NCBI GenBank assembly: GCA_023957975.1
Contig: JAMLGM010000004.1
Location: 124,001-188,000, forward strand
Length of the DNA: 64,000 bases
Direction: 5' to 3'
Source of the DNA: Microthrixaceae bacterium
GTDB lineage: Bacteria; Actinomycetota; Acidimicrobiia; Acidimicrobiales; Microtrichaceae
Shown: positions 8,162 to 18,167 of the stretch, one piece after another
Layout of the letters: every line of letters starts with the position of its first letter
Position numbering within the stretch: the first letter of the stretch is position 1
The notes under the pieces: generated by a model
What the model saw: the letters and a program-made list of their open reading frames with translations, nothing else
Databases searched by the model: none
Told to the model about the DNA's origin: nothing
Made by a program: the position numbers and the translations under genes

Positions 8162-9592
8162 GGGAGTGTCAGATAAACGGTGGAACTGGTCTGGCCTGAC
8201 AGGCTGAGCGACTGCTTGGCCGGAAGGACAGCAGCAACCATCATGACTGACATCACAACAACGGATCCGACGACCCAATCGACCGGAGAGGAGTGGCGGT
8301 TGCCGCCGCCCGCGACGGGGAGAGTGGTGGTGAGCGATGAGCTCGCCGCCCAGCTCGTTGACCAGGCCCGCGCGGATGGGGTCGACCTGGTTGGCCCTGG
8401 CGGACTTTTGGGGGATCTCACTAAGCGGGTCCTCGAGGCCGGCCTCGAAGTAGAGATGGCCGACCATGTCGGCTACGACAAACACGACCCCGAGGGCCGC
8501 AATGGCGCCAACTCGCGCAACGGAACCCGTTCGAAAACGGTGCTCACCGAAGTCGGGCCCGTCGAGATCGACGTGCCCCGCGATCGCGATGGCACGTTCG
8601 ACCCGAAGCTGGTGCGGAAGCGTCAGCGCCGCCTCGCTGGTGTGGACGAGATGGTGATCTCGTTGACCGCGAAGGGTCTCACGACCGGTGAGGTCCAGGC
8701 GCACCTCGCCGAGGTGTACGGCACCGACATGAGCCGCGAGCAGGTCTCCAAGATCACCGACGCGATCTTGGGGGAGATGGCCGAGTGGATGACACGCCCC
8801 CTCGAACGGGTGTACCCGGTCGTGTTCATCGACGCCATGGTCGTCAAGATCCGTGACGGCCAGGTCGCGAACCGGCCGATCTACACGGCGATCGGCGTCA
8901 CCGTGGACGGCAAACGCGACGTTCTCGGCCTGTGGGCGGGCACCGGCGGCGAGGGCGCCAAGTTCTGGCTGCAGGTCCTGACCGAGATCAAGAACCGTGG
9001 CGTCGACGACGTGTGTATCGTGTGCTGCGACGGGTTGAAAGGGCTGCCCGACTCGATCGCGGCGACGTGGCCGCTGGCGGTCGTGCAGACGTGCGTGTTG
9101 CACCTGATCCGCAACACGTTCCGCCTCGCCAGTCGCGCCGACTGGGACCGCATGGCCAAAGACCTCCGGCCGGTCTACACCGCCGTCAACGAGGAGCAGG
9201 CCCAGGCGAAGCTCGCTGAGTTCCACGACGCGTGGGGCGACCGCTACCCCGCGATCAAGGGGCTGTGGGACAACGCGTGGGGCGAGTTCATCCCGTTCGT
9301 GGACTACTCCGTGGAGATCCGCCGGGTCATCTACAGCACCAACGCCATCGAGTCGCTGAACGCCCGGATGCGGCGGGCGACCAGGGCCCGCGGGCACTTC
9401 CCCAACGAGCAGGCGGCGCTCAAGTGCCTTTACCTGACGATCGCCTCGACCCCACCGGACGCGGAGCGCACCGCTGGATGAACCGCTGGAGGCCCGCCCT
9501 CAACGCCTTCGCCATCACGTTCGGCGACCGACTCTTCACCACCAACAACTAACAACCGCCACGACCAGTTACACCGTTCTCTTGACACACCC
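8162..9592 (+). mobile_element. IS256-family insertion sequence, copy 1 (full length)
   Basis: About 1431 bp bounded by imperfect inverted repeats: left GGGAGTGTCAGATAAACGG, right (reverse complement) GGGTGTGTCAAGAGAACGG, both continuing into TGxAACTGGTC. The immediate flanks show no matching target duplication, so it has probably recombined since insertion. Encodes one transposase (8243-9481). Confidence 0.85.
8243..9481 (+). CDS. IS256-family transposase, C-terminus frameshifted
   Basis: 412 residues from ATG 8243 (an in-frame GTG at 8180 lies in the terminal repeat). Contains the family signature: N-terminal DNA-binding part, YPVVFIDAMVVKIRDGQVAN (first Asp), CCDGLKGLPDSI (second Asp) and IYSTNAIESLNARMRR (catalytic Glu). 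Compared with copy 2 (10104-10573), four bases are missing near 9440, so the last ~30 residues (SLDPTGRGAHRWMNRW to DRLFTTNN, still readable to 9552) are replaced by ASTPPDAERTAG. All three catalytic acids precede the lesion; activity is uncertain. Confidence 0.85.
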   Translation: MTDITTTDPTTQSTGEEWRLPPPATGRVVVSDELAAQLVDQARADGVDLVGPGGLLGDLTKRVLEAGLEVEMADHVGYDKHDPEGRNGANSRNGTRSKTVLTEVGPVEIDVPRDRDGTFDPKLVRKRQRRLAGVDEMVISLTAKGLTTGEVQAHLAEVYGTDMSREQVSKITDAILGEMAEWMTRPLERVYPVVFIDAMVVKIRDGQVANRPIYTAIGVTVDGKRDVLGLWAGTGGEGAKFWLQVLTEIKNRGVDDVCIVCCDGLKGLPDSIAATWPLAVVQTCVLHLIRNTFRLASRADWDRMAKDLRPVYTAVNEEQAQAKLAEFHDAWGDRYPAIKGLWDNAWGEFIPFVDYSVEIRRVIYSTNAIESLNARMRRATRARGHFPNEQAALKCLYLTIASTPPDAERTAG

Positions 9593-9596
9593 CCCC

Positions 9597-10090
9597 CAGG
9601 CGGATGCTCGATAATCGCGACCGGCCGCTGCTTCGCCGGGCGACACGTCTCACACGGCGGCCGCAACCCGCGCTCGCGGATCTGGCGGGTCAACGTCTGG
9701 TAGCTCTGCTCGAACCCGAGACCGACCAGCTCGTCGTAGAGCGTGGTGGCCCACAGGTGCGGGTCTTCGCGCAACCGCTCGCGGGTGTAGTCAACGAACC
9801 GTTCGAACGCGTCGCCGCCCGCTGGTGCGCGTACACCGGCAGTGCGTCCGCCAGTCAGATACGCGCGGATCGTCTTTCGGTCATGTCCGAGATGGCGGGC
9901 GATCGCGGAGATCGTCCACCCCTTCGCTGCGAGCGCGTGCGCGTCCACATCGTCCTCCTGTGTGAGCATGAGAACCGGGCTCCCTCGTTGTGCTGGTGGT
10001 GGTCAGAGACCGTCAGCATCGAGGGAGCCCCACCCTCAAAGTGGGACCCACAGGTGGGGAATTTCAGTGAGCAACTCCGGGGAACTTCAC
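9597..10090 (-). pseudogene. IS21-family IstA transposase, N-terminal fragment with element end
   Basis: From ATG 9969 leftward about 125 residues of IstA: an HTH of the resolvase/IS21 type (WTISAIARHLGHDRKTIRAY), then RLREDPHLWATTLYDELVGL and SYQTLTRQIRERGLRP. It stops at about 9597 where the end of IS256 copy 1 begins, so the DDE domain and IstB are lost. The stretch 9970-10090, with its GGGAGCC / CCGGGCTCCC repeats, is the IS21 terminus, abutting IS256 copy 2. Confidence 0.8.
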
Positions 10091-10103
10091 CTGAGCGTCA
10101 TCA

Positions 10104-10577
10104 GCCTCGCCAGCCGCGCCGACTGGGACCGCATGGCCAAAGACCTCCGGCCGGTCTACACCGCCGTCAACGAGGAGCAGGCCCAAGCGAAGCTCGCGGA
10201 GTTCCACGACACCTGGGGCGACCGCTACCCCGCGATCAAGGGCCTGTGGGATAACGCGTGGGGCGAGTTCATCCCGTTCCTGGACTACAGCGTGGAGATC
10301 CGCCGGGTCATCTACTCGACCAACGCCATCGAGTCGCTGAACGCCAGGATGCGACGGGCAACCAGAGCACGGGGGCATTTCCCCAACGAGCAGGCCGCGC
10401 TCAAATGCCTTTACCTGACGATCCGAAGCCTCGACCCCACCGGACGCGGAGCGCACCGCTGGATGAACCGCTGGAAGCCAGCCCTCAACGCCTTCGCCAT
10501 CACGTTCGGCGACCGACTCTTCCCCACCAACAACTAACAACCGCCACGACCAGTTACACCGTTCTCTTGACACTCCC
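10104..10577 (+). pseudogene. IS256 copy 2, 3' fragment
   Basis: Begins abruptly at LASRADWDRMAKDLRPVY, about two thirds into the transposase, where the IS21 end joins, and runs to the natural stop at 10537 and the terminal repeat at 10568-10577. Unlike copies 1 and 3 it keeps the complete C-terminus (LTIRSLDPTGRGAHRWMNRW, ending TNN). The longer open frame from 9842 is a chimera with IS21 sequence. Its outer end lies 8 bp from the stop of the giant surface-protein gene. Confidence 0.85.
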
Positions 10578-10584
10578 TCGGGCG

Positions 10585-13500
10585 TCAGCGCTTGCGCAGT
10601 ACCAACATCCCGATCGCGATCAACGCGAGGCCAACCGCTGTCAATAGGAACGCAGGCGCACCGGTGAATGCTAGCGGCGACCGGAACGTGTCCGCAGCGA
10701 GAACCGGGGCCGCTGCAGAGGAATCGTTGTTGGTGCTATCAGGGTCGACGAAGCCGCCGTTGCCTACGTTCTCGCCCGTGACCATCGCAGAGTTGATGAT
10801 CGACCCCGAAGCAGCGGACGATACGGCGACCGTGAGGTCGATCGTGCTCGTCGCGTTCACGGCCAATGTTGAAGCACTCGTGCAACTCACCACGTTGGCG
10901 GCTGCGGCGCACGACCATCCCGAACCGGTTGCCGAAACATACGTGAGCCCGTCGGGAAGGTCATCGGTCATCACGATTCCCGTGGGAGCGACGGAGGGAC
11001 CCTTGTTGTTCACCGCCAGCGTGTAGGTGGCGTTCTTGCCGGCCTGGATGGCGCCGACCAGGGTCTTGACCAGCGAGACATCGGCGTAGGGGACCGACGT
11101 CGGGTCGGTGGCGGTGTTGTTGCCGGGCACGGGGTCGAAGACCGGACTCGACACGGTGACGGAGTTGATGGTCGATGGGGCGGCATCCTTCGCAACCGAC
11201 ACGACCAGTACGAACGTCACTGATGCGCCCGCCGCCAAGGAACCCCCTGACGTGCAGGTCACGACCTGGGCCACTGCGGCGCAGGTGAATCCGGTGCCGG
11301 CCATGCTGACGAACGACAATCCGGTCGGCAGGGTATCGACCACAGTGACCGGGTTCGCTGCTGACGGTCCATTGTTGGTGACCGTCACGGTGTACGTGCC
11401 GTTCGAACCTACGGCGAAGTCGCCGATATGGGTCTTGGTCACGGCCAGGTCCGCCTGGTAGCGGTACCCGAAGTCCATGTCGGTGCGGTCCTGGCCACTG
11501 GTGAGGGTGGTCACTGACTGGCCGTCGAGGGTTCCATCGGGATCGAACACGTTGACCAGGCCGGACGGGAGCGATGACGGATCGATCGTCACGCGGTACC
11601 AACCCGCGGGGAGATCGTTCACGATGTATGTCCCGTCGCTCGCGGTCGTGGTCGTGAAGGTCATGTCGTCAGCCGTTCCGGCGGTGCCGTCGAAGCCAGC
11701 CCACACCACAGTGACCGATGCGCCTGAGATACCCGATTCTGTGCCATCGAGTAACCCGTTGGCGTTGGCATCCACCCAGACGGTGTCACCAAGTGACCCA
11801 GTGCCCGTGTACCCGAAATCGGCATCGAGGTAGGGAGTGGTGCTGGTGAGCGTGATCACCCCGGAACGATGGTCGAGTGAGCCGCCCGAGCTGGCGTCGT
11901 CGTCGTAGGTCTGGGTCAGGCCACCGGGAAGCGAGGACTGATCCACCAGCACCCGGTAGTCGCCCACCGGCAGGTCGACGAACGAGTAGGAGCCCATCGA
12001 GTTGGTGGTGGTGGACGTGGTGGTGATGTCGTCACTCGTTGACGCAATCCCGTCGGGACCCCAGAAATCATCGGCGGTCCCGAACGTGTTGTCGTTGCCG
12101 GCGGCCTCCAAGGTCACGGTGACGTTGGGGATTCCCGGTTCATTCGAGTCGCGGGAATCGTCGCCGTCGGCATCGAACCAGACAAGGTCGCCCAGCGAGG
12201 TGGGCGCCGTGGTGATCGACGCGGCCGCGGAGTCGTCCTCCGAAGGTGCGGAGGATGCGTTGCCGGGCGTGGAGTCGGGATCCCACTGGTCGCTGGTACC
12301 GACTTCGGCCGTGTTGACGATCGTGCCGATCGAAGCGATTCGGGCACGGATGACCAGCGTCGCGAAGCCGCCATTGGTGAGGGTGCCCACGGACCAACGT
12401 CCTGTGCTGGACACGTAGCTCCCCTGCGAGGCGCTGACCGTGCTGCGGTACGCCATCGTGGCGGGCAGGAGATCATCCACCCGAACGGTGGTAGCGGTAT
12501 CGGGGCCGTCATTGGTGACCCGGACCGTGTAGTCCACGTCGGACCCGTAGTAGTAGGGGCCCGCAGTGACCGTCTTGGCGACACGAAGATCCGCTCGGCG
12601 CACCCGCGCGGTGGCGGTGTCGTTCGGCCCGGCGAAGCTGCCATCGGCATTGCTCGATGCGCCAGTGCGGTCCTCGCCAGCGACCGACGCCGTGTTTGTG
12701 TGATCGAACGTGCCGGTCTTCGGGACGGTCAGCACCGCCGAGGTCGGTGTCGTTGCGAGCCGTACCGTGATCGTCGCTCCCGGCGCCAGTGGTTGGCCGA
12801 CACCAGAGACGAGATTTGCCCACGAGACTGTGCCGCCGGTGGCGCAACTCGGCGCACAGCCCGGCTCGACCGCAGCGTTGGTCACGTAGGGAGTGGTGAC
12901 TCTCGCAGATCCGTTCACGTAGTCCCAGTCGGCAGGCAGCACGTCGCTCACGTCCACATTGAACGCGTTGTCGATCGTCGCCCCGGAGGCATTCGTCACC
13001 ACGATCTGCCAGGTGAAGTTCTGGCCGACCCGTGCATCGGTGGCGTCGCTCACGACGGTCTTGTCCACGCTCAGGGACGGGAACTTGACGGTCATGTTCA
13101 CCGTGTCGGCGGTCACGTTGCCGCCGGGCCCGCTGGGATCATTGCCATACGTGCGGTAGGTGATCGATGGGTTTGCCGTGCGTTCGGTGACTCCGATGCC
13201 GTAGTAGGTGGGGATATCCGCGGTGTTCTGGACGCTTGCCGCGTCGGAGAGCGATCCGCTGCCGACGAGGTCAGCCGTGTAGGTGATGGTCACGGTGCCA
13301 CCGGCGGCGATCGGACCGTCGATCACCCACGTGATGTCGGGATCACCACCCGTCCAACCGTCGGTGACGGTGATGCCGCTCGACCCTGTGGCGACAACAT
13401 TGGTGAGGTTGGCGCTCGGCTGGTCGGACACGGTTGCGTCGTATGCTGCGCTGGAACCGCTGTTCGTGATCGTCAGGGTGTACGTGTAGCTCGACCCGGG

Positions 13501-16500
13501 GGACGTGGCACAGGTATCGGTGTCTCCGATGTTGCCGGCAGTCTGGTCACACCCGGTCTGGGACACGTCCTTGTCGATGCGGAGTGTCGGCTCCTGCACC
13601 GTGAAGGTGGCGGTGGCGACCGGCAGGGTCGATGTGTAGCTGGAGGTGGAGGGGACGGAGCTCGGCGCCGTCGGTCCGGCGACGTCGGTGTTGTTCCAGG
13701 CGAGCTGCACCGAGTTCACCAGCGTGTTGCCGGCGACGACTGCTGCGCCGCCCGATGTCCGGTTGGCGGCGACATGGGCATCGAACGTCAGGAGGTATTG
13801 GCAGGCTCCGGCCGCCGGCATGGTGACATCGCCGAACCACCACCCGATCGAGGTCGTGCCGTTGCCGTTCGCCGTCGGGGGAGTGATGCCCGAGAATCCT
13901 GACGGATCCGGACAACTGCCCGGTCCGCTCTCGAGGGAGATCGAGTTGTAGGCATCGAACACCATCCCGTCGGGCATGGTGTCGATCACGGTCGCGTCGT
14001 ACAACCGGGTCGATGCCGGAACGGTCACCCGCACGGAGTAGGTGGCCTTCGTGCCAACGGTCCCGGTGGAGGGGCTCACGGTCTTCGCGATCGTGGGATT
14101 GGTGATGCTGATGGTGTTGGTGGCGGTTGCGGTGTAGGACCGTTCGCCGGTCACCGTTGCGGGCATCGAGCTGGTGGATCCGGAGACGTTGTTCACCAAC
14201 GTGTTCGAAGCGACGGCGGGGTTGTCGACGGTTGCCGAGTACGTGAGCGAGGTCGATCCGGCCGGGGCCAGCGATGTGAGTTTCGCCGACGTCGTGGTTG
14301 CGTTCCACGTGATCGTTCGGGCGGTGGCGTCCCAGGTTCCGCCGTCGGGATCGACCGACCCGCCGTCGGCAACCGGAGTTCCGCTGTTGGTGGGTTCGAT
14401 GCCGACGGGCACCGTGTCGACGATCGAGAGCTCGTGGCTGGTGGACACGTCCGATGCGGTCGGATTGGTGACGGTGAGGGTGTAGCCAACCGTCTGGCCG
14501 GGCGACGCGAAGTTGCCCGAGGTGTTGTTGGACTTCGCGATGGACAGGCGGGGTTCGACGATCGTGGTGACGACCGCGTTGGAGTTGATCGCAGTTGCCG
14601 AGGTTCCAGTTGCGCTCTTCCAGTTGATCGTCGAACGGTTCGACTTGGTGGCGTTTCGGGTATTAGATCCGGTGTCGAGCACTTTGACATCGAACTGCAG
14701 AGTGAGGGTGTCGTCACCGGAGTCGACGGCGTTCACGTACGGCGTCGGCAACGTCACCGAGACGGTGCCGTTCGATCCGACCGAAGGGGTGGACAGCGAC
14801 GAGCCGTCAAGCGTCACGTTCGACCCGACGATGCTCGCGTTCCCGTCGAACGCCAGTCCGGCCGGGAGGGCGTCGGAGAAGACGCCGTCGTAGGTGGTCG
14901 TGCCCTGAGGAATCGTGAGGGTCGTGCTGTACGTGATGACCTCGCCGATGGTCGCCTGCTCAGCGGTGGATGCCAGCGATCCGTTCGCGGTATTGCCGGT
15001 CTCACTCAGCGCAGACTGCTGCACCTTGGTGGCCCCGGGTTGGGGCGTATACACCGACGACGTGTCCGACGCGGCGTCGGTGTTGGCGGTGACCGTGCCG
15101 TCGATGTTGCTCGCCGGGTAGTACACCTGCGGCGAATCCGAGGCGTTCGTTGCCGCTTCGTAGCTTCGGACACCAGCCGTGTTGACGAACGTGTGCCCGG
15201 GCTCGACGGTCGACGGAATGGCAACGTCGTACGTCAGCGTCCGCTGGCTGCCAGAGCCGATGGATGCACCGGCGAGCACTGAGATTGCCGCGGAAGTCGG
15301 CCATACAACTCGGGTTCCCGGCGACACCGGGCACGACCCACCGTCGCTGACCGAGCTCACCATCGTGCAATCGATGCCGGAGGGCAGTACGTCCCAAACC
15401 TCGGTGTTCGCTGAGTCGACATTGCCGGTGTTCTCGAGGTCGACCCGATAGGTCACCACATCGCCGGCCTGTACGGCCCGATTGTCCGAGTTGGCAGCGA
15501 GCGGTCCGGCGACGGTGGTCGAGGTGCCCCCGGCGATGGATCGGACACCCTTGGTGAGCCGAATCTGCGGCTCGGTCCACACGGCGGCGGCCTGGTCGCG
15601 GAACTGAAATACCTCGTTGTCGGTATTTCGAATGGTCATCTTTTGGAGGTTGGCGACGATATCGGCAGCGACACCGAGCGGAGGTGTGCCCACTCGGGCC
15701 GCGATGGTCCAGTGGAACTTCTCGCCGGCGTTGGTGACGGCACCGCCGGAACCGACGGTGAAGGTGACCAGGTTGGCTGATTCGCTGAACGTGGTGCCGG
15801 AGAGTGTGTCGGCGTCGAACGCCGTGACCCGGGTGGCTGAGCCGGTGACGTACGTGTAGCTCGGCGGCAGCAGGTCGTCGATACGCACGCCGGCGGCATC
15901 GACGTCGACCGGGAAGGTCGCCTGGAGATCGAAGCACGCGAAGTCGCCGGGGCGGTACCCCGCCTCGGGTGTCGGGTCGCCCTCGGACCACGTGACCGTA
16001 CCCCCGGCGCAGAGCGCCCCGATGCCGGCCGAGGTCCGAGCCGCACCGGTTGCGAATGGGCCGGTTCGCACCGAGACCCGCTTGTTGATCGTCGGCAGGA
16101 CGCCGTCAATCGTGTCAGCGGAGATGTCGGCTACGCCGGTCAGGTCTGGCGTTGTGTCGTCGGTGATCGCCCCTCGGTGCGACGTGTCGCCGCTCAGTGA
16201 GACGTCGTTGGTCATCGAGTCGCCCATGAGTACCGGCGTTGTGTTCGACCCGTTCGATCGGTAGGTCGGGCGTACCCGTGCCAGCTGGGTCATCGTCACC
16301 TGGTTGTCGTGGGCGACATTGGCCAGTTCGGTGGTGTCCGCGAAGTCCCAGACGAGGGTCCAGGTGCCGTCAGCGTTCTCGGTGGCCGACGTGTACGGCG
16401 CGGCGACGGGGCCGGCGCCGATGTCGATCGTGGGATTGGCCCCGGAAGGCGAACAGGTCGGGTCCGCGGGTCCGCCGGTGGCGAGGTTGCCGAGCGGGCA

Positions 16501-17901
16501 CATGCCGTTGGGAAGTGTGTCGGTGACGATGAGACTCGATGAGTCTCGGTATTCGCTGGTCTCGATGGTGAGCGTGTTGGTGACGACTGTGCCCTGGACA
16601 ACCGTGCCCACAGATGACTTACGAATCAGCAGGTCCTCGGCGGTGACCGTCGCGTTGTCCGTGTCCGTGAGGGTGGGGTTGGTGCCACTGGTGGAGGGGC
16701 CTTGGTAGGTGCCGGTTGCGGCGGCGCGGTTGGTGATGGCGTCTTCGCTCGAGGTCTCCGTCGTGAGCGTACCGTTGTTGTTGTCGAGATTTCGACCCTG
16801 CTGCAGTGACGAATCACTCGGTTTCGTGCCGGTGAAGGTGTTCGTGTTGGCGCGAAGCGGAATGCCGGCCAGGTACGTGATGGTGAGCACGCCGCTGGCG
16901 GCTTGGCTGGCACCAGCGCCGAGTGCGGCGGCATTCCACGTGACCCGTGTGCTGCCGGCGACTGCTGTGCTGCCGTCGGCGAGCACGGTCGGCGCAGCGA
17001 GAGTTTCGATGCTGGACGGTGTGAGGCAGGTCGCTGCGGGGGTGCCGCCGGCGAGCGGCCCTGATCCGGTGTACTCCTCGGTGGAGCCGGTGTTCGTGGG
17101 CGCATCGCTGGTGGAGTCCGGAAGGTAGTTCGTGCATCCGAGGAACTCGAGCGTGGGAGGGAGCACGTCGACGACGCTGAAGTTGTTGGTGGTGCGCCGA
17201 CTGTTGTTGGTCACTGTGAGGGTGTAGGTCTTGGGGTCCGCACCATGGACGCCACGCGTCAGTTCGCCCTCGCCGTTGTTTCCGGCGACCTTGTCGAGGA
17301 TGAATGCGGCGACGTGTGAGGTCCTCGGCGTCGATACGGCGGACCCGGTGTAGGAAGTCGCGCCGCTCACGGGTACGCCATTGGCATCGAAGTCGGGGAT
17401 GTAGAAGGCGTCGGAATTCACGTACGCCTCGGGCGTGATGTTGTAGTTCGTGCCGACCGGCAGGGTCGCGACGTCGTTGTCGGCATCGGTGGATACGGCG
17501 AGGCTGATCGACGTGCAGGCGCCGGACAGGAGATCGCTCGTGTTCTCCCAGATCACCGTGGTCAGGCCGGCGCTCGGCTTGTTCGCGAGCACGGTGGTGG
17601 CCGCTGGTGTTGCCGAATCGAACCCGACGCCCGCTGGCAGCACGGTCCGGTAGGACAGGTTGTAGCCGTCGGTGGCGGTCGGATTGCAGGCTCGGAACGT
17701 GTAGCTAGCGCTGGTTCCGATGAGTACTCGCGCGGGCCCATCAGCGGAGACCGTGATGTCGGGAGTGCCAGACGCTCCAGCGCCGCGCGTTGGTGCGACA
17801 CCGAATGACAGCGGCAGCAGTGCCGCGACCATCGCCAGCGTGACGAGGGCTCGCGGCGAGGCTCGGCGAATCCAACGGACCAAAGAACAACTGAGTGCCA
17901 T
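10585..17901 (-). CDS. giant DUF11/SdrD-repeat cell-wall-anchored surface protein (LAFTG)
   Basis: 2438 residues. N-terminal signal peptide (basic WIRRASPRALVT, then hydrophobic to about residue 41). The body to about residue 1890 is a long series of DUF11 'conserved repeat' beta domains, each with phrases such as VVDVLPPTLEFLGC or VDDLLPATMAYRS and a following NTATV-like strand. Two SdrD-B/Cna-B-like domains (GDLVWFDADGDDSRDSNEPG near 1905; GDTVWVDANANGLLDGTESG near 2040), two final DUF11 domains, then SPLAFTG, a hydrophobic helix and RKR at the C-terminus: a sorting signal of the LAxTG class handled by class E sortases. Likely adhesin or surface-layer-like stalk. It is Thr/Ser/Asp-rich and Cys-poor. 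Its stop is 8 bp from an IS256 end, so its own terminator appears lost. Receptor unknown. Confidence 0.93.
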   Translation of the reverse strand: MALSCSLVRWIRRASPRALVTLAMVAALLPLSFGVAPTRGAGASGTPDITVSADGPARVLIGTSASYTFRACNPTATDGYNLSYRTVLPAGVGFDSATPAATTVLANKPSAGLTTVIWENTSDLLSGACTSISLAVSTDADNDVATLPVGTNYNITPEAYVNSDAFYIPDFDANGVPVSGATSYTGSAVSTPRTSHVAAFILDKVAGNNGEGELTRGVHGADPKTYTLTVTNNSRRTTNNFSVVDVLPPTLEFLGCTNYLPDSTSDAPTNTGSTEEYTGSGPLAGGTPAATCLTPSSIETLAAPTVLADGSTAVAGSTRVTWNAAALGAGASQAASGVLTITYLAGIPLRANTNTFTGTKPSDSSLQQGRNLDNNNGTLTTETSSEDAITNRAAATGTYQGPSTSGTNPTLTDTDNATVTAEDLLIRKSSVGTVVQGTVVTNTLTIETSEYRDSSSLIVTDTLPNGMCPLGNLATGGPADPTCSPSGANPTIDIGAGPVAAPYTSATENADGTWTLVWDFADTTELANVAHDNQVTMTQLARVRPTYRSNGSNTTPVLMGDSMTNDVSLSGDTSHRGAITDDTTPDLTGVADISADTIDGVLPTINKRVSVRTGPFATGAARTSAGIGALCAGGTVTWSEGDPTPEAGYRPGDFACFDLQATFPVDVDAAGVRIDDLLPPSYTYVTGSATRVTAFDADTLSGTTFSESANLVTFTVGSGGAVTNAGEKFHWTIAARVGTPPLGVAADIVANLQKMTIRNTDNEVFQFRDQAAAVWTEPQIRLTKGVRSIAGGTSTTVAGPLAANSDNRAVQAGDVVTYRVDLENTGNVDSANTEVWDVLPSGIDCTMVSSVSDGGSCPVSPGTRVVWPTSAAISVLAGASIGSGSQRTLTYDVAIPSTVEPGHTFVNTAGVRSYEAATNASDSPQVYYPASNIDGTVTANTDAASDTSSVYTPQPGATKVQQSALSETGNTANGSLASTAEQATIGEVITYSTTLTIPQGTTTYDGVFSDALPAGLAFDGNASIVGSNVTLDGSSLSTPSVGSNGTVSVTLPTPYVNAVDSGDDTLTLQFDVKVLDTGSNTRNATKSNRSTINWKSATGTSATAINSNAVVTTIVEPRLSIAKSNNTSGNFASPGQTVGYTLTVTNPTASDVSTSHELSIVDTVPVGIEPTNSGTPVADGGSVDPDGGTWDATARTITWNATTTSAKLTSLAPAGSTSLTYSATVDNPAVASNTLVNNVSGSTSSMPATVTGERSYTATATNTISITNPTIAKTVSPSTGTVGTKATYSVRVTVPASTRLYDATVIDTMPDGMVFDAYNSISLESGPGSCPDPSGFSGITPPTANGNGTTSIGWWFGDVTMPAAGACQYLLTFDAHVAANRTSGGAAVVAGNTLVNSVQLAWNNTDVAGPTAPSSVPSTSSYTSTLPVATATFTVQEPTLRIDKDVSQTGCDQTAGNIGDTDTCATSPGSSYTYTLTITNSGSSAAYDATVSDQPSANLTNVVATGSSGITVTDGWTGGDPDITWVIDGPIAAGGTVTITYTADLVGSGSLSDAASVQNTADIPTYYGIGVTERTANPSITYRTYGNDPSGPGGNVTADTVNMTVKFPSLSVDKTVVSDATDARVGQNFTWQIVVTNASGATIDNAFNVDVSDVLPADWDYVNGSARVTTPYVTNAAVEPGCAPSCATGGTVSWANLVSGVGQPLAPGATITVRLATTPTSAVLTVPKTGTFDHTNTASVAGEDRTGASSNADGSFAGPNDTATARVRRADLRVAKTVTAGPYYYGSDVDYTVRVTNDGPDTATTVRVDDLLPATMAYRSTVSASQGSYVSSTGRWSVGTLTNGGFATLVIRARIASIGTIVNTAEVGTSDQWDPDSTPGNASSAPSEDDSAAASITTAPTSLGDLVWFDADGDDSRDSNEPGIPNVTVTLEAAGNDNTFGTADDFWGPDGIASTSDDITTTSTTTNSMGSYSFVDLPVGDYRVLVDQSSLPGGLTQTYDDDASSGGSLDHRSGVITLTSTTPYLDADFGYTGTGSLGDTVWVDANANGLLDGTESGISGASVTVVWAGFDGTAGTADDMTFTTTTASDGTYIVNDLPAGWYRVTIDPSSLPSGLVNVFDPDGTLDGQSVTTLTSGQDRTDMDFGYRYQADLAVTKTHIGDFAVGSNGTYTVTVTNNGPSAANPVTVVDTLPTGLSFVSMAGTGFTCAAVAQVVTCTSGGSLAAGASVTFVLVVSVAKDAAPSTINSVTVSSPVFDPVPGNNTATDPTSVPYADVSLVKTLVGAIQAGKNATYTLAVNNKGPSVAPTGIVMTDDLPDGLTYVSATGSGWSCAAAANVVSCTSASTLAVNATSTIDLTVAVSSAASGSIINSAMVTGENVGNGGFVDPDSTNNDSSAAAPVLAADTFRSPLAFTGAPAFLLTAVGLALIAIGMLVLRKR

Positions 17902-18167
17902 ATCAGCCTATCGGCCAAGGTCGGGAGCAGTTGAGCGACAGAGCCCGCGAGGTCGTGGGGCCAGCGGTCCGAGTAGCGACGATTGTGCAACAGCGAGGCG
18001 CACGCTCCTCACAGGGCCCGATTGGGCGGTGGCGGAGACACTCATGAGCGATTAAGGCGCCTGGCCGAGGAATGGGCACGTGCGAAGGCTCGCTTCGCCG
18101 GAGTACTCGCCGAGCTGACTACCCCCGCACCGAAGGCCGACCCCCAGGCGGGCGACCCGCTCCGGTC
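17902..18167. other. upstream region of the giant surface-protein gene
   Basis: No clear gene. A short + frame around 18050-18165 (RLAEEWARAKARFAGVLAEL) looks protein-like and may be the tail of a host gene cut by IS256 copy 3, but it matches nothing I know. The promoter of the surface protein must lie here, or within IS256 copy 3; I see no clear -35/-10 pair. Confidence 0.3.

Noticed and set aside
9842-10537. 231-codon frame ending in IS256 copy 2
   Set aside because: Its first third is antisense to the IS21 fragment; only the IS256 part is real.
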